Assembly: GCA_002402275.1 (NCBI GenBank)
Contig: DHFN01000051.1
Location: 1,853-15,688 of the forward strand
Reading direction: 5' to 3'
DNA length: 13,836 nt
DNA from: Anaerolineales bacterium UBA4823
GTDB lineage: Bacteria; Chloroflexota; Anaerolineae; Anaerolineales; UBA4823
Part shown: positions 1 to 7,552 of the stretch, piece after piece
How the letters are laid out: the number at the start of each line of letters is the position of its first letter
How positions within the stretch are numbered: the first letter of the stretch is position 1
Program-made: the position numbers and the translations under genes
Notes under the pieces: generated by a model
Told to the model about the DNA's origin: nothing
The model's input: only the letters and a program-made list of their open reading frames with translations
Database searches by the model: none

Positions 1-368
1 GGAGATTCAGAAGGTTTTTCCCCTGGGATCTGCAGCTTGGCTAATTGGGCTAGAACTGACAAGCGATCACGGCGAACCTGATTTCCCCAAGGGATGTTTT
101 CATAATATAAAGTATTGGGTTCAGCAAAGATTGCCCGGTTAAGATCAGGTTTCCAAAGCGATAATTCTTCCCACAGAGCTAATGCCCGGTCATTCCGATC
201 GGTGATAAACAAAAATGGGATATTGAGCTGGTTTTGAAGGGCTACGGCAACCGGTAAATGTACTGCACGCCGAAGGTTTAATCCGCCAAGGATTTCTTTA
301 TTCTTGATAGGCTGGATTAATTCATCCAGATTGTTTTCAATTTGAGTAAATAAGGTTTCGAATGCCAT
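1..368 (-). CDS. mfd: Transcription-repair coupling factor Mfd, N-terminal fragment (runs off window)
   Basis: The reading frame is open from an ATG at 368 to the left edge, giving 122 codons beginning MAFETLFTQIENN. Mfd is the DNA translocase that removes stalled RNA polymerase and recruits UvrA. The visible part matches the style of the UvrB-like N-terminal module: a segment ending in LPVAVALQNQLNIPFLFIT, then a DRNDRALALWEEL helix, then EPNTLYYENIPWG and VRRDRLSVLAQL. These correspond to the motif in which Mfd/UvrB proteins move from a nucleotide-binding-like strand to the conserved PY/PWG-then-R-L segment. It lies 30 bases downstream of pth on the same strand, and pth-mfd adjacency is common in bacteria. 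The helicase motor and RNA-polymerase-interacting domains are outside the window. No strong ribosome binding site is visible before the ATG, so the start is moderately sure. A UvrB-like paralogue is the main alternative. Confidence 0.78.
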   Translation of the reverse strand, partial: MAFETLFTQIENNLDELIQPIKNKEILGGLNLRRAVHLPVAVALQNQLNIPFLFITDRNDRALALWEELSLWKPDLNRAIFAEPNTLYYENIPWGNQVRRDRLSVLAQLAKLQIPGEKPSES

Positions 369-398
369 TGGATTTCTTATTTGAACCTATAATTATAA

Positions 399-1022
399 TC
401 ATTCTCCTAAGGGACCATTATGGCGGTTCATTGCCTCTACCAAACCCAACCTGATAAAGTCTTCTATGGTTTGGATTGCATGGTCAATGATAAGAGGGAG
501 TTGTCCTTTTTCGTCTGCATTGAAATCTTCCAAGACGTAATCGGCTGCCTCTTTTTTCCCTGGGGGTCTTCCAACCCCAATTCGCAAACGGGGAAATTCC
601 TGGGTACCTAAGCGTTCGATGATGGATTGTAACCCGTTATGACCGCCTGAACTACCGTTGGCTCGCAAACGCAAGGTCCCAAAGGGCAAATCAATATCAT
701 CATAGATCACTAAGAGATGGGAAAGCTGAATTTTATAATAATGCATGAGCGGGGCAACCGATTGCCCAGAAAGATTCATATAAGTTTGTGGTTTGGCAAG
801 GATGATTGTGGCATCTGACCATTTCAATTTTTGGACGAAAGCCTGGTATTCCAAACGAGAAAAACGAGAACCTTGCTGGTCAATAAAGTGATTTAAAACC
901 ATGAATCCAATATTATGACGATTTTGAGAGAATTCTTTGCCAGGGTTCCCTAGTCCAACGATTAGGAAATCTTGATGATTATTGAATGGTTTTTCTGGTT
1001 GATTGGATAATGGCATCATCAT
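399..1022 (-). CDS. pth: Peptidyl-tRNA hydrolase
   Basis: Pth cleaves the ester bond of peptidyl-tRNAs that drop off ribosomes, recycling tRNA in the cytoplasm. The 207-residue protein carries the full family signature. IVGLGNPG (Asn26) is followed by RHNIGF (catalytic His36). PQTYMNLSG gives Asn83, YDDIDLPFG gives Asp108 and GSSGGHNG gives Asn129. These are the equivalents of E. coli Asn10, His20, Asn68, Asp93 and Asn114. RLRIGVGRP follows, as expected. The length is slightly above the usual 190 or so because of an N-terminal tail of about 17 residues. The start is a run of three ATG codons (1022, 1019, 1016). The first overlaps the stop of the upstream Ig-like gene as ATGA, suggesting translational coupling, and a weak AGGG lies upstream. 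mfd follows 30 bases downstream. Confidence 0.97.
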   Translation of the reverse strand: MMMPLSNQPEKPFNNHQDFLIVGLGNPGKEFSQNRHNIGFMVLNHFIDQQGSRFSRLEYQAFVQKLKWSDATIILAKPQTYMNLSGQSVAPLMHYYKIQLSHLLVIYDDIDLPFGTLRLRANGSSGGHNGLQSIIERLGTQEFPRLRIGVGRPPGKKEAADYVLEDFNADEKGQLPLIIDHAIQTIEDFIRLGLVEAMNRHNGPLGE

Positions 1023-1666
1023 TGAGACCCTTTTTGGATGAATACGTAACTTATTCCGGCTAGGAAAATACCGAAAACTAAGAGAACTCCAAATAGACCG
1101 GTTCGTGTCAAATCTGAAGTTTGAATGGTAGCCGGATTGGTTGGAAAGGGGGTAGCAGTCATTGGGGTGAGTTTTTGCATAGTAGGCAGCACTGGGTTGC
1201 TTAGTGCATTTTGAGTAGAGGGTGGTCCAGGGGTAAGAGTTTCTATGGGTGAATAATTACGAACCCGGATATTATCCACCAGGTAAGTCAATGTTTGACC
1301 TGTTTGAGTTGAGACGGTTAACCTTAAAGTGTAATTATTATCTGTAATAATGGTAGTATCCCAAGCTGCCAATTGATCATTTACGACCCCTTGACTGCTA
1401 TTTGAAATAGGGAACCAGGTGTCGGTTGGGTTATCGTGGTAAGAAAATTCGAGGGTTGAGTTTGAAAAATTCCGAACATTGGTACTACCGAAGATTATGA
1501 CTATTCCCTGGATGGCTTGGTTAGGCTGGGGTTGGGTGATGGAGATGTGAGAGACGTAAGCTGCTGGTTGACTAATGCGCATAGGATTATCATTGGCAAA
1601 TAGTCCAATCCCTTGGAATAAACCAAACAATAAAGTGACTAATGTTACGGGAAATAGATTAAACAT
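1019..1666 (-). CDS. Secreted, membrane-anchored Ig-like domain protein of unknown function
   Basis: The function is not recognised. The frame is open upstream to an ATG at 1768, but I choose the ATG at 1666. It follows an AGG-containing stretch at suitable spacing, and the protein then begins directly with a signal-peptide-like hydrophobic stretch (residues 1-24, MFNLFPVTLVTLLFGLFQGI onward, ending FAND). The 215-residue product then has a beta-rich segment (about 40-138), with ISITQP followed by alternating strands and the string WDTTIITDNNYTLRL, typical of an Ig-like or fibronectin-like fold. Next come a Thr/Pro/Asn-rich linker (about 140-186) and a C-terminal transmembrane helix (about 189-210) with a short basic tail. 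It is probably exposed on the outer face of the membrane. Its TGA overlaps the pth start by four bases, so it is likely cotranscribed with pth and mfd although no functional link is obvious. Confidence 0.72.
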   Translation of the reverse strand: MFNLFPVTLVTLLFGLFQGIGLFANDNPMRISQPAAYVSHISITQPQPNQAIQGIVIIFGSTNVRNFSNSTLEFSYHDNPTDTWFPISNSSQGVVNDQLAAWDTTIITDNNYTLRLTVSTQTGQTLTYLVDNIRVRNYSPIETLTPGPPSTQNALSNPVLPTMQKLTPMTATPFPTNPATIQTSDLTRTGLFGVLLVFGIFLAGISYVFIQKGSQ

Positions 1667-1978
1667 TTCAAACCTATAGTTTAACATGGAGCTAAAAAGG
1701 ATGCAACACTTTAATGAAGTTTTATGTAAAACTTGGCTATGTGTGGTAAACTCTAAAAGCATGAACAATATTGGCTATCCATTAAATTTTGAACCGTTTA
1801 ATAAATAAGCCAAAATACAGTCTATCGTTAAATATAGTACTCTATCTTTCAGAGATGGATTGTTGAGTGGGATGAATAGAATAAGACTAATAGAAAATAT
1901 TGCGTGGGGAGAAAGCCTAAGTGGGTTTTCTCCCCACGACTTTTGTAATTATCCCTAATTATTGGATTGGAGGTTTTC
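1667..1978. other. Divergent intergenic region between the Ig-like gene and pyrG
   Basis: About 310 bases of AT-rich DNA separate two gene starts that point away from each other, so it should hold both promoters. Towards pyrG, weak promoter-like matches occur around 1863-1891 (TTGAGT, then ACTAAT after 17 bases) and a TAGAAT at 1877-1882; neither is convincing. Towards the Ig-like gene, a TGTTAAACT extended -10-like motif lies about 20 bases before its ATG. The one strong element is the hairpin at 1903-1938, listed separately. Upstream codons of both neighbours' frames extend into this region but look non-coding. Confidence 0.6.
1903..1945 (+). promoter_or_regulatory. Terminator-like hairpin in the pyrG leader (candidate attenuator)
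   Basis: CGTGGGGAGAAA (1903-1914) is perfectly complementary to TTTCTCCCCACG (1927-1938). The stem extends inward by a G-U pair and two G-C pairs (1915-1917 with 1924-1926), leaving a six-base loop. It is followed by AC and TTTTG, a short U run as in a weak intrinsic terminator. It lies 31 bases before the pyrG ribosome binding site and no gene ends here on either strand. A gene-end terminator role is therefore unlikely, and a leader attenuator or mRNA 5' stabiliser is more plausible. In Bacillus and relatives pyrG is known to be controlled by a CTP-sensitive terminator in its leader; whether the same mechanism works here is inference. Confidence 0.6.
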
Positions 1979-3646
1979 ATGGAGGAGTTATCCCAAACAA
2001 AATACATTTTTTTTACTGGTGGGGTGGTTAGCTCGGTTGGTAAGGGGGTTACCGCAGCTGCCTTGGGAAGGCTTCTGAAAGAACGAGGTTTCAAAGTCGC
2101 TGTTCAGAAATTGGATCCTTATATAAATGTGGACCCAGGCACTATGAGTCCGTATCAACATGGAGAAGTATTTGTTTTAGATGACGGAGCTGAGACGGAT
2201 TTGGACTTAGGTCACTATGAGCGTTTCATTGACATTCGGCTCAATCGGGTTTGCAATGTGACCACTGGGCAAGTATATGCTGAAATCATTACCAAAGAAC
2301 GACGGGGAGATTTTTTGGGTGGAACGATTCAAGTCATCCCCCATATTACCAACGAGATTAAGCGACGAATTGGTTTAGTGGCTAAAACAACCGGTGCAGA
2401 GATTGTTTTAGTAGAGATCGGAGGAACAGTAGGGGATATCGAATCGCTACCATTTTTGGAGGCGATCCGCCAAATGCGCACAGATGTAGGGCGTGAAAAT
2501 AGCCTTTATATTCACGTCACCTGGTTACCCTATATTGGAGCAACGAATGAGCTAAAGACCAAGCCAACCCAACACTCTGTCCGTGAACTGCGCTCGATTG
2601 GGATTTCGCCAGATGTCATTGTTCCCAGGTCGGATTACCCACTGGAAGATGGAATTTGTGAAAAGATTGCCCTGTTTTGTGATGTTGAGAGAAAAGCGAT
2701 TTTTCCCATGGTGACGACTCCTGTTCTTTATGAAGTTCCGCTCATTTTGGAACGCCTGGGAGCCGGAGATTATGTATTAAATCGCTTGGGTTTGCAAGCC
2801 CGCCAAACACCTGATTGGTCAGGTTGGGAAAGATTAATTGAAAAAGTCAAACAACCGAAGCCGGTAGTTAAAGTTGCCCTCGTTGGGAAATATGTTGAAT
2901 TACATGATGCTTATATAAGCGTACGTGAGGCGCTTAAACATGCAGCGCTTTTTTTAGGAATTGAAGTGGAATTAGCCTGGATTCATTCAGCAGAACTGGA
3001 AAAAGGTAAAAGCTGGGATGTATTACAATCTGCTGATGGAATAATTGTTCCAGGAGGATTTGGCAGCCGTGGAACAGAAGGGAAAATTCAGGCTGCTCGG
3101 TATGCACGAGAGAATAAGGTTCCTTATTTAGGATTATGCCTGGGAATGCAGTTGATGGTTATAGAATTCGGTCGTTATGTTTTTGGAACAGATCTGGTAA
3201 ATTCAACCGAATTCGATCGGTCGACTCTCTTCCCGGTGATTGATTTAATGCCTGACCAGCGGGATATTGCGGATATGGGAGGAACAATGCGCTTGGGATT
3301 ATATCCATGCAGACTGGTTCCAGACTCAAAAGCTGCTTCTGCTTATGCTGAGTTCACTCAAGAAAAAATAGTCAATGAAAGGCATCGCCATCGTTTTGAG
3401 TTCAACAATTCATTTCGAGAAAAATTTAGTCAATCTGGTATGGTATTTTCTGGTATTTCCCCCGATGGAAGGTTAGTGGAAATTGCCGAAATAGCTGATC
3501 ATCCTTTTATGGTGGGCACTCAATTTCATCCGGAATTTTTATCCAGACCAAATCGTCCTCATCCCTTATTTGTAGGATTCCTTCGGGCGGTAAAAGAAAG
3601 AACCGATCAGAAAATGAAAGAAATAGAAATCAATTCAATGAATTGA
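1979..3646 (+). CDS. pyrG: CTP synthase (glutamine hydrolysing)
   Basis: PyrG makes CTP from UTP, ATP and glutamine, the last step of de novo pyrimidine nucleotide synthesis in the cytoplasm. The frame could start at a TTG at 1967. However, the GGAGG at 1969-1973 lies inside that extension and is ideally placed for the ATG at 1979, giving 555 residues, a normal length. The N-terminal amidoligase domain (about 1-270) begins KYIFFTGG and carries the P-loop-like GGVVSSVGKG (14-23), the DPYINVDPGTMSPYQHGEV segment and VEIGGTVGDIES. The C-terminal class I glutamine amidotransferase domain (about 295-545) has GGFGSRG, the nucleophile Cys387 in GLCLGMQ, and His517/Glu519 in QFHPEF. All key residues are present. 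It stands alone as a plus-strand gene behind a hairpin-containing leader. Confidence 0.98.
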   Translation: MEELSQTKYIFFTGGVVSSVGKGVTAAALGRLLKERGFKVAVQKLDPYINVDPGTMSPYQHGEVFVLDDGAETDLDLGHYERFIDIRLNRVCNVTTGQVYAEIITKERRGDFLGGTIQVIPHITNEIKRRIGLVAKTTGAEIVLVEIGGTVGDIESLPFLEAIRQMRTDVGRENSLYIHVTWLPYIGATNELKTKPTQHSVRELRSIGISPDVIVPRSDYPLEDGICEKIALFCDVERKAIFPMVTTPVLYEVPLILERLGAGDYVLNRLGLQARQTPDWSGWERLIEKVKQPKPVVKVALVGKYVELHDAYISVREALKHAALFLGIEVELAWIHSAELEKGKSWDVLQSADGIIVPGGFGSRGTEGKIQAARYARENKVPYLGLCLGMQLMVIEFGRYVFGTDLVNSTEFDRSTLFPVIDLMPDQRDIADMGGTMRLGLYPCRLVPDSKAASAYAEFTQEKIVNERHRHRFEFNNSFREKFSQSGMVFSGISPDGRLVEIAEIADHPFMVGTQFHPEFLSRPNRPHPLFVGFLRAVKERTDQKMKEIEINSMN

Positions 3647-3660
3647 GATAGACTTAGTTA

Positions 3661-4161
3661 TTAGTCCAATGGATTTTCGATTGGTTGGATTACTTCGTCT
3701 AAGGTGACATTATCACGGCGCATTCCAGGAGCTGGCGTTGCACAATATGGGCAGAGATTCCAGGATAACTCCAATAAATGACCACACTGATGGCAGGACT
3801 TTTTCAAGCGGGTGTGGCAGGTTGGGCAGACTATCCAATCTTCTTTAACTTTACGCCCGCATCCTGGACAAAGTTCTGGTTCTTCGATCGTCTGCAATAA
3901 GGCTTCCTCTTCAAGAGTTTGCTGATATTCGGTTTCGATTGTTGTTGAAGGTCGTAAAATGAGGTAAATGACAATGCCCGGTAAAAATAAGATCGCCACC
4001 ACAAGAATTGCGAGGATTCGAGCCAAATGATCATGTGTACGTTGACGAATATCCCGATAAGTCCAAATCACCAGACTAAGCCACAATGCGGCGATAAATG
4101 CACCCCCCCAAGCGGTCAGGATCAGAATCAAATTACGAAATCCATTTGCGTCCAGATTCAT
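3661..4161 (-). CDS. Two-helix membrane protein with C-terminal double zinc ribbon
   Basis: This 166-residue protein has two hydrophobic helices (about 9-32 and 47-68), an acidic Glu-rich connector, and a C-terminal domain with eight cysteines in four CxxC pairs: CPGC (98-101), CPTC (112-115), CHQC (123-126) and CPYC (137-140). That pattern is a double zinc ribbon (DZR-like), a structural module often found in bacterial membrane proteins of unknown role. The zinc ribbons are predicted to be cytoplasmic if the short N-terminus is also inside. A GTG at 4170 is possible, but AGGTGA is well placed for the ATG at 4161, and the predicted transcription start near 4175 would leave almost no leader for the GTG. 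Its 3' end converges on pyrG with 14 bases between. No specific function can be assigned. Confidence 0.82.
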   Translation of the reverse strand: MNLDANGFRNLILILTAWGGAFIAALWLSLVIWTYRDIRQRTHDHLARILAILVVAILFLPGIVIYLILRPSTTIETEYQQTLEEEALLQTIEEPELCPGCGRKVKEDWIVCPTCHTRLKKSCHQCGHLLELSWNLCPYCATPAPGMRRDNVTLDEVIQPIENPLD

Positions 4162-4181
4162 TGTATTCACCTCGTTTTTGG

Positions 4182-4190
4182 ATTATAGCA
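4182..4190 (-). promoter_or_regulatory. Extended -10 promoter element for the double-zinc-ribbon gene
   Basis: On the minus strand this reads TGCTATAAT, a perfect -10 hexamer with the TG of an extended -10. No good -35 is visible, which is tolerable for extended -10 promoters. Transcription would start near 4175, leaving a leader of about 14 bases that contains the AGGTGA ribosome binding site. Confidence 0.45.
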
Positions 4191-4260
4191 TGAAAGAGAT
4201 TTTGTTAATCATTCCAAAGAAAATTATGCAGATTTTGTGCCAGAAATGGAGATGAGAAAA

Positions 4261-4968
4261 ATGGGTGATTCCAATGTGGTTTTTCGGATTGCCGATATCC
4301 CAAAATCCGATCGGCCTCGGGAGAGATTGGCAGAACGAGGTGCGAGTGCATTAAGTAATTCGGAGCTTTTGGCTATTTTACTGCGCACTGGAGTGACTGG
4401 TGAAAATGCCTTACAAGTGAGCCAACGATTATTGCGCGATTTTCAAGGTATATTTGGTTTGCACAGAGCGTCTTTTGGGGAGCTTAGCGCGCAGCGAGGT
4501 GTGGGAATGGCAAAAGCCGCTCAAATTAAAGCTGCGTTGGAATTGGGCAACCGGATGCGATTAGAATCTGATGAAAAGCCAACCATCCAAAGTCCACAAG
4601 ATGCTTTTGCATTGGTGGATTATGAGATGAGCGGATTAGAACAAGAAGAGCTGCGTGTTCTTATTTTGGATACTCGAAATCACGTCTTGGAGATTAAATC
4701 AGTGGTTCGTGGGTCACTCAATTCAGCTCAGATACGGATTGGAGAACTATTCCGTGAAGCCATCCGTTTGAATGCCGCTGCAATTATTGTGGTGCATAAT
4801 CATCCTAGCGGGGATCCGACTCCAAGCGCTGATGATGTTGCCTTAACCCGGGCGATTATTCAAGCTGGTCAATTGCTAGATATACAAGTTTTGGATCATA
4901 TAATTGTGGGAAGAAATCGCTTCGCGTCTCTCAAAGAACGTGGTTTGGCGTTTACGAATTCAAGTTAA
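4261..4968 (+). CDS. radC: RadC family JAB/MPN domain protein
   Basis: RadC proteins are JAMM-fold proteins linked historically to DNA repair, though their reaction is not settled. The sequence shows the family N-terminus RPRERLAERGASALSNSEL, then LLAILLRTG, then a helix-hairpin-helix-like region (GVGMAKAAQIKAALELG). The C-terminal JAMM domain has the metal-binding signature HNHPSGDPTPSADD, with His179, His181, Ser189 and Asp192 in the H-x-H-x7-S-x2-D spacing. Several in-frame starts exist (GTG 4237, ATG 4246, 4252, 4261). I prefer 4261 because GGAGA sits eight bases upstream; this gives 235 residues, normal for RadC. It ends tail to tail with acylphosphatase, and the two stop codons share the palindrome TTAA at 4965-4968. 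It is probably monocistronic. Confidence 0.93.
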   Translation: MGDSNVVFRIADIPKSDRPRERLAERGASALSNSELLAILLRTGVTGENALQVSQRLLRDFQGIFGLHRASFGELSAQRGVGMAKAAQIKAALELGNRMRLESDEKPTIQSPQDAFALVDYEMSGLEQEELRVLILDTRNHVLEIKSVVRGSLNSAQIRIGELFREAIRLNAAAIIVVHNHPSGDPTPSADDVALTRAIIQAGQLLDIQVLDHIIVGRNRFASLKERGLAFTNSS

Positions 4969-5258
4969 GCGGTGGAACGCACCCGGAAATCAGAAAATTC
5001 ATTACTCGCTGGCAGCCAGACAAACCTGACATTTGTGACATAAGCAGAAGCGGGTCCTACTTTTAGAGCTGATAACAATTTTTCTAATTGTGATTTTTCT
5101 CCCTCGGCTACCACTTCCACGTTTCCCTCCCAAGTATTGCGTACCCAGCCAGTCAAATTGAGGTGGGCTGCTTCTCTTTGGACAAATATCCGAAAACCAA
5201 CTCCTTGCACGATTCCTTCAACCAAGGCATGTAGGCGGGCAGTAGAGCTTTCGGTCAT
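4965..5258 (-). CDS. acyP: Acylphosphatase
   Basis: This small cytoplasmic enzyme hydrolyses carboxyl-phosphate bonds in acylphosphates. The 97-residue protein matches the family length and has both catalytic residues in their usual motifs: Arg23 in GIVQGVGFRIFV and Asn41 in GWVRNTWEGNVEV. It then has the expected EGEKSQLEKLL helix and a final strand DFRVRST. Its ATG overlaps the TGA of the upstream metalloprotease gene (ATGA, 5255-5258), with an AGGA ribosome binding site inside that gene's last codons. It is therefore the last gene of the rseP-HEAT-protease-acyP string. No functional tie to the proteases is evident. Confidence 0.95.
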   Translation of the reverse strand: MTESSTARLHALVEGIVQGVGFRIFVQREAAHLNLTGWVRNTWEGNVEVVAEGEKSQLEKLLSALKVGPASAYVTNVRFVWLPASNEFSDFRVRSTA

Positions 5259-6478
5259 TTTTCATCCTGAGATGGGATTGGATGGTTGGAAAAAGTTGCG
5301 AATAAAAGGACGGGAGTAATTAATACCAATAACAGCACCACTAACCAGGGTGTGAAAGCATTTAATGCATGGGAAATCGAAACTACTCCGAACTGGTCTT
5401 TGATCCAGTTTTGGCTCAACTCGTCTAAACCCATTCCATAAGTTAATTTAATGGGCGTAAGACAATCAGAATTGTTGTTAAACGAATGGATTAAATCGAG
5501 AAGTTTTTGCGAGCCGTAATTTTGAATTAAATAGCGGGTGAACGAAGCGGATTGTGCATAGGAAAGGTATACACTGCCGATGTCTTGTGGAAAACTAGTG
5601 CATAATTCGGAGAATGGAATGAGCGAATTTGTATTGACCGCATTCTGTAAAATTGTATAATACTCTGCTTCGGGAGATAATTCAACTGTCGTGGCGAGCC
5701 CTTCCTTCAACCATACTGGAATCTGGTCATAGGCATCTGGCGAAATTTTCCATAGAATAAGATGCATTAATTCGTGGGGGATTTGTCTTTTCATTTGGAT
5801 GATTTGATCCGGTGGATCCGTGATGGAAATTAACATTACCTGGCTTTCCGGATCGACATGAGCAGCCATCCAATCCGATTGATTGATTGGGATAGCTTCT
5901 CTCAAGTCTCCAGGTGAATTGTAAATAAATATATCTATATCCGTCAGATCTGGAACAGGTAGAACGGTTTGGATGGCTTGGAGTGATTGCTGGACAATGG
6001 GTAATACAGTTTGACCGAGCTGGCTTGAATCTCCTTGCCAGTGAATAATAAACGGATAACTGGATTTGGTCATCCATATATTTCGGTTATCTAAATATCG
6101 AAATGCTTTTATTGGCGAAAGCTGAGAAGTTCCATCGTTATGTTGAATCTCGATCCAGTAATGGATTGTTGAAAAGGGCGTTATGGGATCAGTGGAAAGG
6201 TCTAAACGGTAAAAAAATTCTTGTTGGGCGTTCAAAACTAGCGGGATACTTGAAGTATTTACGGGTGATGTTTGGATGAATAGAATTGCCTGGTGAATAT
6301 CCAATAAAGGTGAAATTTTGCCGGTAAAACTTATTTGGTCCCCAAATTCGTAAGAAATATCAGAAACAAAATCAATAGCTTCGCTATTCTTTTGGAAAGG
6401 TCGAGCAGAGACTTGTGAAAACAGGATCAATAAAAAAAATAAGCTGGCTATATTACGCTGCATTTGGTAATCAAACAT
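5255..6478 (-). CDS. Membrane-anchored HExxH metalloprotease (peptidase MA-like)
   Basis: This is a predicted extracytoplasmic zinc metallopeptidase. The 407-residue protein opens with a signal-peptide-like stretch (about 10-25), then a beta-rich N-terminal region (about 40-130) likely to be Ig-like. The catalytic region follows: PHELMHLILW provides the zinc motif HELMH (His235, Glu236, His239), and WLKEGLA provides the third ligand Glu259, twenty residues downstream, as in gluzincins of the peptidase MA type. Tyr/Ser-rich helices (SVYLSYAQSASFTRYLIQNYG) resemble the downstream helical part of that family. A single transmembrane helix (about 377-396) with a short cytoplasmic tail ends the protein, so the catalytic domain faces outward. 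No clear ribosome binding site precedes the ATG at 6478, and the ATG at 6463 is an alternative. The gene starts 12 bases after the HEAT gene and overlaps acyP by four. The substrate is unknown. Confidence 0.83.
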   Translation of the reverse strand: MFDYQMQRNIASLFFLLILFSQVSARPFQKNSEAIDFVSDISYEFGDQISFTGKISPLLDIHQAILFIQTSPVNTSSIPLVLNAQQEFFYRLDLSTDPITPFSTIHYWIEIQHNDGTSQLSPIKAFRYLDNRNIWMTKSSYPFIIHWQGDSSQLGQTVLPIVQQSLQAIQTVLPVPDLTDIDIFIYNSPGDLREAIPINQSDWMAAHVDPESQVMLISITDPPDQIIQMKRQIPHELMHLILWKISPDAYDQIPVWLKEGLATTVELSPEAEYYTILQNAVNTNSLIPFSELCTSFPQDIGSVYLSYAQSASFTRYLIQNYGSQKLLDLIHSFNNNSDCLTPIKLTYGMGLDELSQNWIKDQFGVVSISHALNAFTPWLVVLLLVLITPVLLFATFSNHPIPSQDEK

Positions 6479-6490
6479 TTAACAGATAGT

Positions 6491-7546
6491 TTATTCTGTT
6501 TCATCTTCATCCAGATCATAATCCGAAAGATCTAAGAAATCTTCTGGATCTTCAAAATCAACCTCTTTATGTTCTTCATGAAGTTGGTACGTGTCTTTTT
6601 CATCAATATCCAATAAGGTGAAAAAGCCAACATCTTCAGTAAAAGCCAAATTATCTATGGCATCTTCAAGAAAATCTTCTTCTTCATCATCCTCTGAATT
6701 ATTGAACAACTCCAGGAATAATTCTCGCACCCCGCTTCCGCCTATTTGGGAAAGGGACCAGATAGCTGCCCGACGCACTTCTGAGTCTTCATCATGGACT
6801 AATTCAAAAAGGGTTGGTAATGTGGATTTTGCTTCTAGTTCCCCTGCTGCCCGAGTAGCTTCCCTCCGAATTTCGGAATTTTGATGGGACAACATTTTTT
6901 CAATATAGGGAGTCCAATCCTCGTTAGCAGAACGTCCCATTGCAAACAAAGAACTGATCAATAATCCTTGATTTCCAGAGTTGTATGCCTCATGCAGAAA
7001 GCTTTCTACTTCAGGCCGACTCGAATATCCTAAAGCTTCCAAAGCTCGTGATCGTACTAGGGTACTAGCATGGCTTTGATAGGTTGAAATGAGCTGATCT
7101 TCTATTTTATGTAATGTATTTGGCTTTAAATGGTCAATCTCTCCTAAATAGACGTATTGGCCCAAAGAGGAAGCCGCATTTGCTCTGACCTCTTCTGATT
7201 TATCGGTTGCCAGCATCTCAATTAGTTTTGGAACAATCGAAATATCTTCTATTTCCCACAAATTACGAATAGCTAATGCTCGGACATGTTCGTCTGGATC
7301 ATCCAATGCAAATTTGCTTAATTCTGCAAAGGATAACAAACTATCCTTGGAGGACATAATTTCAGTATCTTCTAATAAATTTTGTCTGCGCCAGGAAGGT
7401 ATTTTTAACCAGATATTTTTAATTTCATTTAGATCTTCATCACAGAGGTCCGACAAACGATAAAGATATTTTGCCGAAATAGGGTTTGAAGTATCTAACA
7501 AAATTCTAATTAACTCGGATAAAGAAATTTGCTTTTTCATTAACAT
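6491..7546 (-). CDS. HEAT-repeat protein with acidic C-terminal tail
   Basis: This is a predicted cytoplasmic alpha-solenoid scaffold or adaptor. In the 351 residues, about six HEAT/PBS-lyase-like units are recognisable by their second helices: DEHVRALAIRNLWEI (86-100), SEEVRANAASSLGQY (117-131), LVRSRALEALG (163-173), GLLISSLFAMG (194-204), SEIRREATRAAGELE (224-238) and SEVRRAAIWSLSQIG (255-269). Each is followed by a helix such as LPTLFELV. After about residue 284 the protein becomes strongly acidic (SEDDEEEDFLEDA, and DLSDYDLDEDETE at the end). There is no signal peptide or membrane helix. The start could be the ATG at 7546 or 7540; an AGAAAGA precedes them. It begins 6 bases after the rseP stop, so it is translated from the same message as a site-2 protease and an outward-facing metalloprotease. 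The partner is unknown. Confidence 0.85.
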   Translation of the reverse strand: MLMKKQISLSELIRILLDTSNPISAKYLYRLSDLCDEDLNEIKNIWLKIPSWRRQNLLEDTEIMSSKDSLLSFAELSKFALDDPDEHVRALAIRNLWEIEDISIVPKLIEMLATDKSEEVRANAASSLGQYVYLGEIDHLKPNTLHKIEDQLISTYQSHASTLVRSRALEALGYSSRPEVESFLHEAYNSGNQGLLISSLFAMGRSANEDWTPYIEKMLSHQNSEIRREATRAAGELEAKSTLPTLFELVHDEDSEVRRAAIWSLSQIGGSGVRELFLELFNNSEDDEEEDFLEDAIDNLAFTEDVGFFTLLDIDEKDTYQLHEEHKEVDFEDPEDFLDLSDYDLDEDETE

Positions 7547-7552
7547 TCTTTC

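Noticed and set aside
1667..1768. N-terminal extension of the Ig-like protein to an upstream ATG at 1768
   Set aside because: The extension would place 34 polar and mixed residues before a clear signal peptide and has no ribosome binding site. The ATG at 1666 is better placed.
3630..3646. Seven-base palindrome TCAATTC-AAT-GAATTGA at the pyrG stop codon, as a terminator
   Set aside because: The stem is AT-rich, includes the last codons and the stop, and is not followed by a T run. It is too weak to call a terminator.
6591..6884. A plus-strand frame rich in serine opposite the HEAT gene
   Set aside because: The serine runs are the complement of the acidic Asp/Glu codons in the HEAT tail. No ribosome binding site or family motif is visible.
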